From: Gammaproteobacteria bacterium
GTDB taxonomy: Bacteria; Pseudomonadota; Gammaproteobacteria; Pseudomonadales; Azotimanducaceae
Assembly: GCA_018645845.1 (NCBI GenBank)
Contig: JABGVY010000412.1
Span: 1-32,288 of the forward strand
Reading direction: 5' to 3'
DNA length: 32,288 bases
Below are positions 1 through 9,204 of this stretch, one piece after another. The stretch's first letter is position 1, and each line of letters starts with the position of its first letter. Both the position numbers and the translations under genes were made by a program. Under the pieces are notes generated by a model, which did no database searches, had not been told where the DNA came from, and was given only the letters and a program-made list of their open reading frames with translations.

Positions 1-14
1 GTCTAAAAACAAGC

Positions 15-245
15 TTATTCAGTTCCTTCAGTCGGCATCTTCACTGCTCGTGACGGCACGACTGTTGAGATCGATGACTTGTAGATCATCTGGCTTACTG
101 TGTTTCGTAAAAAAATGACAAACTGGTCAAACGATTCAATTTCTCCCTGCAACTTGATCCCGCTCACCAGGTAAATTGATACTGGGACCCGCTCTTTTCG
201 TAGCGCATTAAGAAAAGGGTCTTGTAGAGATTGCCCTTTTGACAT
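15..245 (-). CDS. hfq: RNA-binding protein Hfq
   Basis: [66 protein letters not shown] matches the Hfq Sm1/Sm2 core. The ATG at 245 is preceded by an SD (caggagaacaacATG), so the longer track ORF start (371) is not used. Next to miaA as expected. Confidence 0.97.
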   Translation of the reverse strand: MSKGQSLQDPFLNALRKERVPVSIYLVSGIKLQGEIESFDQFVIFLRNTVSQMIYKSSISTVVPSRAVKMPTEGTE

Positions 246-373
246 GTTGTTCTCCTGGGATTCCTGTATTCCAGCCGCCATTGAGATGGAGGAATCGTTA
301 AATAAATTACTAAACAAGCGTACGTGGCTGTTTGGGTCTACTGGGCTCCGGGCCGCCCCTCGCTCTGCCATTG

Positions 374-1294
374 CTAAGGTAATATGGTGCTGTTAGTCAC
401 TATTTTCAAGGCCTGCTGGGTATTTGGCTCCGACAGAAGATTGAGGTTCTTCCAACTCCTTAGCCAGGTGTGCTGCCGCTTCGCTAGTTGTCGGGTCGCC
501 GCCAAAGCAGACATGATCATGGTCTGCTCATCTATTTCACCCTCAAGAAACGACCAGATCTGGCGATACCCCACCGCCTTTATCGCCGGAAGGTGGCCAT
601 GAATGCCGGGTTTTTCGCGCAGCATCTGAACTTCTCCTACAAACCCAGCTTTTAACATTTCCCTGAAACGGGTCTCTATAGCCTGGTGCAGCGCCAAACG
701 GTCATCGGGAATGATAGCCATTTCAAGTAGAGGAAAAGGGCATGCTTCAACCGATTGACGATGGAGCCTTGATAATGGCACACCGGTCAGCCGAAAGACC
801 TCTATTGCACGCTGAAGCCTCTGGGGATCTGTTGGCCTGATTCTTTTCGACGATTCGAGGTCAATCCTGGCCAACTCTTGATGCACATGCGCCCAGCCAT
901 ATTCCTCCGCCTGCCGTAAGATTTCAGCTCTAATCTCAGGGTTAGCCGCGGGAAGTTCCGCCAGACCTTCTTTTAGCCCCTTGAGGTACAGCATGGTGCC
1001 ACCCGAAATGATCGCCAACTTCCCTTCACTTTGTATCCGGGTGACCAGGGCAATACAGTCTTTGCGAAAATCAGCAGCAGAATACGGATCATCCGGATCC
1101 CGGATATCGATCAGGTGATGCTTTATCTCTTCCAGCGTAGCAATATCAGGCTTCGCTGAACCGATATCCATGCCCCTGTAGACCTGCGCAGAATCAGCGC
1201 TGATGATCTCTGCGCCAAGATGCCTGGCCAGTTCCAGAGTAAGTTGCGATTTCCCACTGGCAGTTGGACCCGTGATCACGAGTACACCCTTCAA
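374..1294 (-). CDS. miaA: tRNA dimethylallyltransferase
   Basis: N-terminal P-loop [28 protein letters not shown], and the hfq/mutL context. Confidence 0.97.
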   Translation of the reverse strand: MKGVLVITGPTASGKSQLTLELARHLGAEIISADSAQVYRGMDIGSAKPDIATLEEIKHHLIDIRDPDDPYSAADFRKDCIALVTRIQSEGKLAIISGGTMLYLKGLKEGLAELPAANPEIRAEILRQAEEYGWAHVHQELARIDLESSKRIRPTDPQRLQRAIEVFRLTGVPLSRLHRQSVEACPFPLLEMAIIPDDRLALHQAIETRFREMLKAGFVGEVQMLREKPGIHGHLPAIKAVGYRQIWSFLEGEIDEQTMIMSALAATRQLAKRQHTWLRSWKNLNLLSEPNTQQALKIVTNSTILP

Positions 1295-1296
1295 AC

Positions 1297-3072
1297 TTAC
1301 CGCCCTCTCAGGAATAAGCTATCAAGCTCTGCCAGACTCATTTCGCACCAGGTTGGTCGCCCATGATTGCATTGCCCGGATCGCTCGGTTTCTTCCATGT
1401 CGCGCAGTAAGGCGTTCATTTCCGGTAGGGTTAACCGCCTGTTTGCTCGAACGGAGCCATGGCAGGCCATCGTTGAAAGAATTTCGTCCCTGTGTTGCTC
1501 AATCCGAGCGCTCTGGCCATATTCAGCGAGATCAGAAAGAACATCACGTACCAATTGTTCCACATTGCTCTTTGCAAGCAGTGTTGGCACCGCGCGCACA
1601 ATGATGGATTCCTCACTCGCCCGCTCGATCTCAAGGCCCAACGCCGAAAATTCGGCGCTGTGCTCGTCAACCAGATCAGTTTCTTTTTCACTCACAACAA
1701 TAGAGAGGGGCACCAACATGGGTTGACTGCGTATTCCTTCAGTATCGCATGCAGTCTTCATGTGCTCGTATGTAATGCGCTCGTGCGCCGCATGCATATC
1801 AACAAGTATGAGTCCGGCCCTATTTTCCGAGAGAATATAGATGCCGTGAAGCTGTGCGACCGCATAGCCAAGCGGTGGCATCGTGACATCATCGGATTCA
1901 GGAAACCCCGCCACAGGATCTTTGGCAAACATTTCACGGTAGACAGACATTTGTGGGTCTCGGACCCCTTGCGATCCCGATCGCCCCCCGAAGGATATGG
2001 GCGCCTGCAACGGGACTGCTCCTCCGGGAACTCCTGCGAGACGCGGATCTACTTCACCCGCTACCGGTTCTTCCGGGCGGACATCTGCCAGAACATGGTG
2101 AATTGTCCGGAAGATAAAGTCATGAACATCGCGGGTTTCACGGAACCGAACTTCACATTTGGTTGGATGCACGTTCACATCAACCAACCTGGGGTTAATG
2201 GAGAGAAACAAGCAATAAACAGGGTTTCGACCGTGATAAAGCACATCTGCATAGCCCTGCTTAACCGCGTGGGTAACTACCCTGTCTCTAATGATGCGGC
2301 CGTTAACAAAAAAGAACTGCTGATCCGCCTGACTGCGCGAGTAGGTTGGCAACCCAATCCAGCCCCGCAGCTCCATACCGCCCCTTTCCTGAGAAAAAAA
2401 GACTGAACTCTCGAGAAACGCACTACCAAATACGCTGGCTACCCGGTGCGCCTCATCGTCACCAATATATTGTTTCGTTGTTTTACCATTGTGACTCAGG
2501 ACAAAACTGACCCCAGGATGGCTAAGACTGACTTTACGAACAACCTCTTCCACTTTAAGGAACTCTGTTCGCTCGGTTCTAAGGAATTTCCTTCTGGCAG
2601 GGGTGTTGAAGAACAGCTCTCGGATTTCAACAGTCGTTCCGCGGGGATGAGGTGCCGGTGAAATTTCTACCTGCATGTCTGCGCCGGATGCCTGAACACT
2701 CCAACCGTATGAAGCGTCCTCTTTAGCGTTAGTCGTTAGTTTCAGCCGTGATATTGATGCTACGCTGGCCAGCGCCTCACCACGAAAACCAAGTGTCTCA
2801 ATAGCTTCAAGGTCACCCTGATCCCTAATCTTGCTGGTAGCATGTCGCGCCAGCGCGAGATTCAGGTCGTCTTTATGAATCCCCCTGCCATCATCGCGAA
2901 CACGAATGAGTTTCACACCCCCTGCTTCAACATCAACCTCTATCCTGGTCGCACCGGCATCCAGTGAATTCTCAAGCATCTCCTTAACGACGGAAGCCGG
3001 CCGTTCCACGACCTCACCCGCAGCAATCTGGTTTGAGAGACGGTTATCGAGTTGTGTGATTCTTTGATGCAT
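1297..3072 (-). CDS. mutL: DNA mismatch repair protein MutL
   Basis: GHKL motifs (NQIAAGEVVERPASVVKEMLENSLDAGATRI, DDGRGI, TLGFRGEALASVASIS); C-terminal DMHAAHERITYE, ACHGSVRANRRL and CNHGRPT. Confidence 0.97.
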   Translation of the reverse strand: MHQRITQLDNRLSNQIAAGEVVERPASVVKEMLENSLDAGATRIEVDVEAGGVKLIRVRDDGRGIHKDDLNLALARHATSKIRDQGDLEAIETLGFRGEALASVASISRLKLTTNAKEDASYGWSVQASGADMQVEISPAPHPRGTTVEIRELFFNTPARRKFLRTERTEFLKVEEVVRKVSLSHPGVSFVLSHNGKTTKQYIGDDEAHRVASVFGSAFLESSVFFSQERGGMELRGWIGLPTYSRSQADQQFFFVNGRIIRDRVVTHAVKQGYADVLYHGRNPVYCLFLSINPRLVDVNVHPTKCEVRFRETRDVHDFIFRTIHHVLADVRPEEPVAGEVDPRLAGVPGGAVPLQAPISFGGRSGSQGVRDPQMSVYREMFAKDPVAGFPESDDVTMPPLGYAVAQLHGIYILSENRAGLILVDMHAAHERITYEHMKTACDTEGIRSQPMLVPLSIVVSEKETDLVDEHSAEFSALGLEIERASEESIIVRAVPTLLAKSNVEQLVRDVLSDLAEYGQSARIEQHRDEILSTMACHGSVRANRRLTLPEMNALLRDMEETERSGQCNHGRPTWCEMSLAELDSLFLRGR

Positions 3073-3091
3073 TAACCCCTCTTTCGCGAAG

Positions 3092-4498
3092 TTATCCCGG
3101 GGGAATCTTCAGTGTCTGGCCAAGACGAATAGTATCATTGCGCAGACCATTAAAGTCCTTCAATTTCCCAAAGGGTACCCGATAACGTTCGGCGATTTCG
3201 GACAACGTATCACCTCTTTCAATGACGTGGGTTTTCACCTCGTCATCCTTACCCTGTTTAACCCACGCGAGATAAGAACCATAAGGTGGGCTCGATTGCA
3301 TGGAGGCTTTTACACCCTCAAATATTGCATTCGCCAGTTTGGTCTGGTGACTTCGGGTGGCCAGTTTTCTCGCTTCCGCCGGGTTTGATATATACCCCGT
3401 CTCAATGAGCAGTGATGGAATGTCTGGCGACTTAAGGACAGCAAACGCCGCCTGCTCAACCGTTTTCTTGTGCAGTTTGTTCACTTTTTTCAGGTTACCG
3501 AGCACCAAATTGCCCATTTCCAGGCTGAACGAGAGGCTGGCGGTCATGGAAAGATCCATCAGCACGCCCGCCAACAGGTCATCTTTATCTTCCAGAGCGG
3601 TACCCACGCCCCCTATCAGGTCAGCCCTGTTCTCTTTCTCGGCGAGCCACCTCGCTGCTTCACTGGTGGCTCCTTTCTGGGAAATGGCATAAACCGAAGC
3701 ACCACTCACCTTTGATGTCTTGAAGGCATCGGCGTGAATCGATAAAAAAACATCCGCCTGACTGCTACGGGCTATCTCTGTTCGTTTACGTAACGCCACA
3801 TAGTAATCGCCCTCACGAATCAGTTTTGCCCTGAACCCAGGCTCGCGCTCAAACAAAGCATAAAGTTTCTTGGAGATCTCAAGCACAACATCCTTCTCGT
3901 AGAGCTTGCCAGGACCTACGGCACCGGGATCATCACCACCGTGCCCCGCATCGATAGCAATGATCACATCCCTCATTTGCGTTAAGGCCCGCTCAGATTT
4001 CGGGGCAACCGTAAGGCTCGGCTGATCTTTCCCGTGGAGATCAATCACCAGACGATGACCGTATTGCATGACTGGCTGCAATACAAAGGAATTGGGTCGG
4101 ACTTCCTCATTCAAGTCCAGGACAACCCTGATATCTTTGCCGTTGTTCCTGCTTGCGGTTCGGACTTGACGGATGGGGGTCTGCTCCAGACCAAGGTTGC
4201 TCACATCCGAACTGAACCGCGCGGAAGAAATATCGATCACAAGCCGAAGAGGATCTCGCAGAGGGAATATTTTATGCTCTACGGGTTGGTCGAGGTCGAA
4301 CACAATTCGGGTTTTCCCCGGTGATGGGTGAACCCGGAGGCCATCGATATGAGTCTGCTCGGCTGAAGCTCCTATTTCTTCGGCTGAAGCTCCTATTTCT
4401 TCGGCTGAAGCTCCCGAAGAACAGAACAGCATGGCGATTGCCGCTGCCCGTAACAATCGGCCTAGCCCGATTCGCCTACCTCGATTAGCTGGGTACAA
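3092..4498 (-). CDS. amiB: N-acetylmuramoyl-L-alanine amidase with AMIN and LysM domains (AmiB/AmiC type)
   Basis: Signal peptide, AMIN-like N-terminal domain, Amidase_3 motifs (IAIDAGHGGDDPGAVG, SIHADAF, LIETGYISNP), C-terminal LysM (HVIERGDTLSEIAERYRV...LGQTLKIP). The start appears to be TTG at 4498, overlapping tsaE. Confidence 0.92.
   Translation of the reverse strand: MYPANRGRRIGLGRLLRAAAIAMLFCSSGASAEEIGASAEEIGASAEQTHIDGLRVHPSPGKTRIVFDLDQPVEHKIFPLRDPLRLVIDISSARFSSDVSNLGLEQTPIRQVRTASRNNGKDIRVVLDLNEEVRPNSFVLQPVMQYGHRLVIDLHGKDQPSLTVAPKSERALTQMRDVIIAIDAGHGGDDPGAVGPGKLYEKDVVLEISKKLYALFEREPGFRAKLIREGDYYVALRKRTEIARSSQADVFLSIHADAFKTSKVSGASVYAISQKGATSEAARWLAEKENRADLIGGVGTALEDKDDLLAGVLMDLSMTASLSFSLEMGNLVLGNLKKVNKLHKKTVEQAAFAVLKSPDIPSLLIETGYISNPAEARKLATRSHQTKLANAIFEGVKASMQSSPPYGSYLAWVKQGKDDEVKTHVIERGDTLSEIAERYRVPFGKLKDFNGLRNDTIRLGQTLKIPPG
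4360..4414. repeat. 21-bp tandem repeat (about 2.6 copies of cggctgaagctcctatttctt) in the amidase signal-peptide junction
   Basis: Copies at 4360-4380 and 4381-4401 plus partial 4402-4414; encodes GASAEEI-GASAEEI-GASAEQ. Confidence 0.95.
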
Positions 4499-4932
4499 AT
4501 TTTCTCGCCGCTCTGTGAGTTCGACCTGACGCCTATGATCCGCTTTTCGCCCAAGACATCAATGGTAATTTCCAGATCATGCTGCGGCAGACAGCCTGCA
4601 GCTTTCTCTGGCCATTCAATCAGACACAGTTTGTTATTGCCGAAATATTCATCAATACCAATATATTCCAGCTCTCCTGGATCAGCCAGGCGGTAGAGGT
4701 CGAAGTGATAAATCTCTGAGTCTGAAATCTGATAAGGTTCTACGAGGGTGAACGTTGGGCTTTTAACTGCTCCCGTATGACCCATGGCTCGCAATATGCC
4801 TCTGCATAAAGTCGTTTTACCCGCACCAAGGCCCCCTGTGAGGTGAACCACGCCTTCGCCACACAACAGGCTCGCCAGACTTGCACCCAGCCCAAGCACC
4901 TCTTTTTCACTCGTGAGTTCAAATTTTATCAT
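4462..4932 (-). CDS. tsaE: tRNA threonylcarbamoyladenosine biosynthesis ATPase TsaE
   Basis: Walker A GGLGAGKTTLCRGIL, VKSPTFTLVEPY, HFDLYRL, CLIEWPEKA; adjacent to amiB and nnr. Confidence 0.96.
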   Translation of the reverse strand: MIKFELTSEKEVLGLGASLASLLCGEGVVHLTGGLGAGKTTLCRGILRAMGHTGAVKSPTFTLVEPYQISDSEIYHFDLYRLADPGELEYIGIDEYFGNNKLCLIEWPEKAAGCLPQHDLEITIDVLGEKRIIGVRSNSQSGEKICTQLIEVGESG

Positions 4933-4941
4933 CTAGTTTAG

Positions 4942-6519
4942 TTAACCCGGCATGCCATTGAGGAGCTTTCTTATTTCAGGCAACAGCTGGGTAGCGAGCA
5001 AACCACGTTCACCTTGCCTTGCAGTGATGTTGTCCGCTGCGAGCGAGTGCACAATAGCACCTAGACAGGCTGCGTCGTTCGTATCCAACCCTTGCGCTAC
5101 CAGTCCCCCAATAATCCCGGAGAGAACATCGCCCATCCCGGCAACAGACATACCCGGATTCCCATAAGGGCAAAGCCATACCTCATGGTGACCGGCAATT
5201 AACGTGCCCGCACCTTTGAGCAGACAAACCCCGCCGTACTTTTGCTGCAGTTGTTTAACTGAGGCTAATCGGTCCACCTGAACGTTCTTTCCCAGCAGAC
5301 TACGAGCCTCACCGGGGTGCGGTGTCAAAATCCAGTTATCTCTTCTTGTATACTCCGGTGACAACCGGCTCAATCGATTCAAGCCATCCGCATCAATTAT
5401 CATGGGAAGTTCCGACTCAAGCACAATATCCAACAATTCAGAACCCCAGGCCCTAGCACCATCAGGGCTCTTGTGGCCAAAACTCTCATTACCAAGACTC
5501 TCATTAACAAGACTCTCATTACCAAGACTCTCATTACCAAGACTCTCATTACCAAGACCGGGCCCCACGACAACGACAGTGGCCCGGTTAATCAGCGCTT
5601 TCAGTTCATCGGGCGTCGTCACACTTTGGGCCATCACCTCCGGTCGCCTTGCCACCAGCGAGTTGACGCTCGTTGGATGTGTTGCCACAGAAACAAGACC
5701 TGCACCGGAATATAATGCGGCCTCGGCAGCCATCGCGACAGCACCTGCCATGCCCTGATCGCCACCAACAACCAGTACATGCCCATGGTTCATTTTGTGC
5801 GCGTTTCTGTTTCTCAAAGGCAGTTTTCGAATCCTGTCCTCATAACTCAACATTCGCACACTGGGTTCGATTGAATCAAAGACACTAGCCGGTACCGAAA
5901 GATCAGCAAAATTAAGCTCCCCCACCACCTCCGGACCATCATTGGTGAGCAGTCCGAGCTTCCTTCCAATGAAAGTGACTGTCATGTCAGCCTTAATACA
6001 TGCACCCAGAATGTTGCCCGTATCGGCACACAATCCAGAGGGAAGGTCTACCGCCAGCACTTTACAGTCGTGCAAGTTGACCGCTGAGATGACCTGTTGA
6101 TACTCCGGTCTCACAGGACCCATTAATCCAGTGCCCAGTAACGCATCCACGACGAATGCTGAATCTTGCAACGAAAGTTCAGCGGTCAGTATTTCGACGC
6201 CCGCTTCACGACAGTATCCATAGGCCTTGCCCGCATCTGTTTCCGCCGAAGGAACCTTGCCAACCAGGCCAACGGTTACTTCAATTCCCCGGTTCGCGAG
6301 CAATCCAGCGATGATGAAACCATCCCCGGCATTATTACCTGAACCACACAGGACACTGACTTTTCCGGGAGCGGATGCGTGCCCCAGCAGAACATCAACA
6401 CAGGCTTGCGCCGCAATGCGCATCAATTGGATGCCTGGGATACCCTTTTCCTCGATGGTTATCCGATCGAGTTCACGAACCTGCTGCGCCAGATAGATTG
6501 AAGTCACGGTCTTGTTCAC
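4942..6519 (-). CDS. nnr: Bifunctional NAD(P)H-hydrate epimerase / ADP-dependent NAD(P)HX dehydratase
   Basis: Epimerase domain (GSGNNAGDGFIIAGLL, DALLGTGLMGP, AVDLPSGLCADTG) fused to the dehydratase domain (GHVLVVGGDQGMAGAVAMAAEAAL, VVVGPGLG, LPMIIDADGLN, LTPHPGEA, GMGDVLSGIIGGL). Confidence 0.96.
   Translation of the reverse strand: MNKTVTSIYLAQQVRELDRITIEEKGIPGIQLMRIAAQACVDVLLGHASAPGKVSVLCGSGNNAGDGFIIAGLLANRGIEVTVGLVGKVPSAETDAGKAYGYCREAGVEILTAELSLQDSAFVVDALLGTGLMGPVRPEYQQVISAVNLHDCKVLAVDLPSGLCADTGNILGACIKADMTVTFIGRKLGLLTNDGPEVVGELNFADLSVPASVFDSIEPSVRMLSYEDRIRKLPLRNRNAHKMNHGHVLVVGGDQGMAGAVAMAAEAALYSGAGLVSVATHPTSVNSLVARRPEVMAQSVTTPDELKALINRATVVVVGPGLGNESLGNESLGNESLVNESLGNESFGHKSPDGARAWGSELLDIVLESELPMIIDADGLNRLSRLSPEYTRRDNWILTPHPGEARSLLGKNVQVDRLASVKQLQQKYGGVCLLKGAGTLIAGHHEVWLCPYGNPGMSVAGMGDVLSGIIGGLVAQGLDTNDAACLGAIVHSLAADNITARQGERGLLATQLLPEIRKLLNGMPG
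5482..5556. repeat. 15-bp tandem repeat, five copies of actctcattaccaag (one copy with c>a), inside nnr
   Basis: Read directly: 5482-5496, 5497-5511 (aacaag variant), 5512-5526, 5527-5541, 5542-5556, with a degenerate copy at about 5467-5481. Encodes the pentapeptide series (L/V)GNES. Confidence 0.97.
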
Positions 6520-6589
6520 CTACATTCAAACCCTGATTATAGGACAATGACTGCCTTTATCTGAGATTAGCCCTGAGATTCCTCGAAAA

Positions 6590-7717
6590 ATGACACTGAA
6601 TCGCCGCCACAAAGTTGACTGGGAGGAACTCAAAGACCTGCTGCCCGGCTGGGGACGGGAACTGGGCTTTTCTGGGGTTGGCGTTGCAGATATCAATCTC
6701 GAAGACCAACGGACCCGACTGCAGGGCTGGTTGGCAGATAAATACCACGGCGAGATGGAGTACATGGCCCGACACGGGAGCATGCGATGGCAACCCGAAC
6801 TTTTACATCCGGGCACTCATTCGATCATTACCGTTAAGATCGATTATCTACAAAAGCATCCAGCACCTGAAGAAATTCTATCCCAGGGAGACAAGGCGTA
6901 CATCTCGAGGTATGCGCTTGGGAGGGATTATCACAAAGTCATCCGCAGCAAACTAAAACGCCTGGTCAAAAAGATCAGTGACCATTGTGAGAACCTGGGT
7001 TTCCATGACTTTAATTCACGCGTTTTCACCGACAGTGCACCGATCCTTGAAAAGGCCCTTGCGGAGAAGTCAGGACTGGGGTGGATCGGGAAACATACTT
7101 TACTGATCAACGAAAAGGAGGGGTCCTGGTTTTTTCTGGGCGAAATCCTCACCAACCTCCCACTTACCCAGAGCCCCGGCGCGCAAACCAATCGCTGTGG
7201 TTCATGTACCGCCTGTATTGATATATGCCCGACAAAAGCAATCGTCGCGCCATATACCCTTGACGCAAGGCGATGTATTTCTTACCTGACAATTGAGCAC
7301 AGGGGCGCTATACCCTTGGAGCTTCGAAAACCAATGGGTAACAGGGTCTTTGGTTGCGATGATTGCCAGTTGACTTGCCCCTGGAATCGATACGCAAAGC
7401 AGTCCTGCGAACCAGACTTCGAACCGAGGCATGGGCTTGATGCAGTTGGTCTTCTTAACCTCTTTAGCTGGAGCGAGGAGGAGTTTCTTAAAAATACGGA
7501 AGGCTCTGCCATAAGGCGAACGGGCTATGAAGGATGGCTTCGAAACCTTGCCATTGGTTTGGGGAATATTGATTTTACAGAAAGTGCTACTCGACAGGCT
7601 GTGTCCAGCCGGGCAGTGGTGGCTGCACTGAAGAGCCGGATTGGACACTCAACACTGGTAGATCATCACATCGAATGGGCAATTAGCCAGCATCGACACC
7701 TTCTCAGCTCGTCCTAA
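6590..7717 (+). CDS. queG: Epoxyqueuosine reductase
   Basis: Two 4Fe-4S motifs [16 protein letters not shown] and [38 protein letters not shown]. Confidence 0.96.
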   Translation: MTLNRRHKVDWEELKDLLPGWGRELGFSGVGVADINLEDQRTRLQGWLADKYHGEMEYMARHGSMRWQPELLHPGTHSIITVKIDYLQKHPAPEEILSQGDKAYISRYALGRDYHKVIRSKLKRLVKKISDHCENLGFHDFNSRVFTDSAPILEKALAEKSGLGWIGKHTLLINEKEGSWFFLGEILTNLPLTQSPGAQTNRCGSCTACIDICPTKAIVAPYTLDARRCISYLTIEHRGAIPLELRKPMGNRVFGCDDCQLTCPWNRYAKQSCEPDFEPRHGLDAVGLLNLFSWSEEEFLKNTEGSAIRRTGYEGWLRNLAIGLGNIDFTESATRQAVSSRAVVAALKSRIGHSTLVDHHIEWAISQHRHLLSSS

Positions 7718-8255
7718 AGAAATGCGCACGGTAGTGCTTTAATTCTTCGATCGATTCCACGATGTCATCCAACGCCCGATGAGCACCTTTTTTTTGATGA
7801 CTGGCGGCGATGTCGGGTCGCCATCGCACAGCTAGCTCCTTCACGGTGCTTACATCCAGATTACGGTAATGCAGGAAATTCTCTAACTCGGGCATGTACT
7901 TCACCAGAAATCTTCTATCCTGACCGATGCTGTTTCCACACAAGGGCGATACCCCTACGGTGGTGTGTTCCCTCAGGAACGCAAGCGTTGCTTGCTCCGC
8001 CTCACGCTCACTGATTCCTTGCTCACGAACCAGATCAATCAACCCGGACTCATTGTGATGCTTGGTGTTCCACTCGTCCATTCCAGCAATCAGGTCTTCA
8101 CTTTGCCGAACATAAATCACAGGTCCCTGTGCGATAAGATTGAGCTCTGAGTCTGTTACAAGAGTGGCGAGCTCCAGTATTCGTTCCGCTTCCGGATCCA
8201 ACCCGGTCATCTCCAGATCCATCCAAACGAGGTTCTGGTTCGTGCTATTAGTCAT
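7704..8255 (-). CDS. orn: Oligoribonuclease
   Basis: [66 protein letters not shown] at 8255 chosen over the upstream track start. Confidence 0.97.
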   Translation of the reverse strand: MTNSTNQNLVWMDLEMTGLDPEAERILELATLVTDSELNLIAQGPVIYVRQSEDLIAGMDEWNTKHHNESGLIDLVREQGISEREAEQATLAFLREHTTVGVSPLCGNSIGQDRRFLVKYMPELENFLHYRNLDVSTVKELAVRWRPDIAASHQKKGAHRALDDIVESIEELKHYRAHFFRTS

Positions 8256-8381
8256 GTTCTTCCCGAAGAGTGTCACTGCCAGGACAGCCAAAGTCAGTAT
8301 GGTACCCGAAAAACACCTTTCTTCTCCAAGAAGATTTGTAAGTCAGTGTAGAATGGGTGGTGATCAGAATCGGAACATCCC

Positions 8382-9200
8382 ATGGTACCTCTTGTAATAG
8401 AACCAAACGCGCTTGCGGAACTGCTTAACGATAAGTCTGAAAGCACCGAATACCTCCTTGTTGACCTCTGTCGGGACGAAAACTACCAGCGCCACCACAT
8501 ACCTGGCGCAGTCCATATCTCACCGTCTGAACTGGTCTCAGGTGCAAAGCCTGCGGTCGGTAAACTCCCACCTATAGACAGACTGGAAAACCTATTATCC
8601 CGTATCGGTTACGATCCAGGAAAACACATCATCGCCTACGACGACGAAGGCGGTGGTTGGGCAGGCCGTTTTATATGGACCCTGGATGTTGTCGGACACA
8701 AAATGAGCTCCTACCTGAACGGGGGCCTTATTGCTTGGGCTGACGACCAGCTTCCCCTGACGGCAAGCGCAACGAAAAACAAGAATACGAGCGTCTCCCT
8801 GACTATTCACCCTGAATTCCTGGCTGAGAAAGAAGAGGTATTGGCCTCGCTCGATGACGCCAACACCCAAATCTGGGACGCTAGATCAGCTGAAGAGTAC
8901 CAGGGAGAAAAAACCTTTGCAGCGCGCGGTGGACACATTCCAGGGGCGATTAATCTTGACTGGTTGGAGCTGATGGACAGACAAAAAGGACTACGACTTC
9001 GGCAGGATATCGCCGATTTAGTCAGCGCAAAAGGATTTGACTCCTCTAATAGAATTATTACTCATTGTCAGACACATCATCGATCAGGACTTACCTATCT
9101 GGTCGGAAAGATTCTTGATCTTGATATTAAGGCTTATCATGGCTCCTGGGCAGAATGGGGGAACGATCCAGATACGCCAATAGATAACCCGGCAGCCTGA
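8382..9200 (+). CDS. rhdA: Thiosulfate sulfurtransferase (tandem rhodanese domains), RhdA-like
   Basis: Two rhodanese domains; active-site loop HCQTHHRSGLTY as in RhdA; directly upstream of psd. Confidence 0.9.
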   Translation: MVPLVIEPNALAELLNDKSESTEYLLVDLCRDENYQRHHIPGAVHISPSELVSGAKPAVGKLPPIDRLENLLSRIGYDPGKHIIAYDDEGGGWAGRFIWTLDVVGHKMSSYLNGGLIAWADDQLPLTASATKNKNTSVSLTIHPEFLAEKEEVLASLDDANTQIWDARSAEEYQGEKTFAARGGHIPGAINLDWLELMDRQKGLRLRQDIADLVSAKGFDSSNRIITHCQTHHRSGLTYLVGKILDLDIKAYHGSWAEWGNDPDTPIDNPAA

Positions 9201-9204
9201 CGCC

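Noticed and set aside
246-371. 42-aa N-terminal extension of Hfq in the ORF track
   Set aside because: Hfq starts at MSKGQSLQ with a good SD; upstream reading [12 protein letters not shown]... is the 5' region between miaA and hfq.
1492-2406. 304-aa plus-strand ORF antisense to mutL
   Set aside because: Lies wholly within the well-supported mutL CDS and its translation shows no recognisable domain; typical shadow ORF.
5482-5556. Possible CRISPR-like array
   Set aside because: 15-bp units are directly abutting without spacers and lie in frame within nnr; it is a coding minisatellite.
5473-5715. Plus-strand ORF MAKTLITKTLINKTLITKTLITKTLITKTG...
   Set aside because: Antisense reading of the 15-bp repeat in nnr; repetitiveness comes from the repeat, not from a protein.
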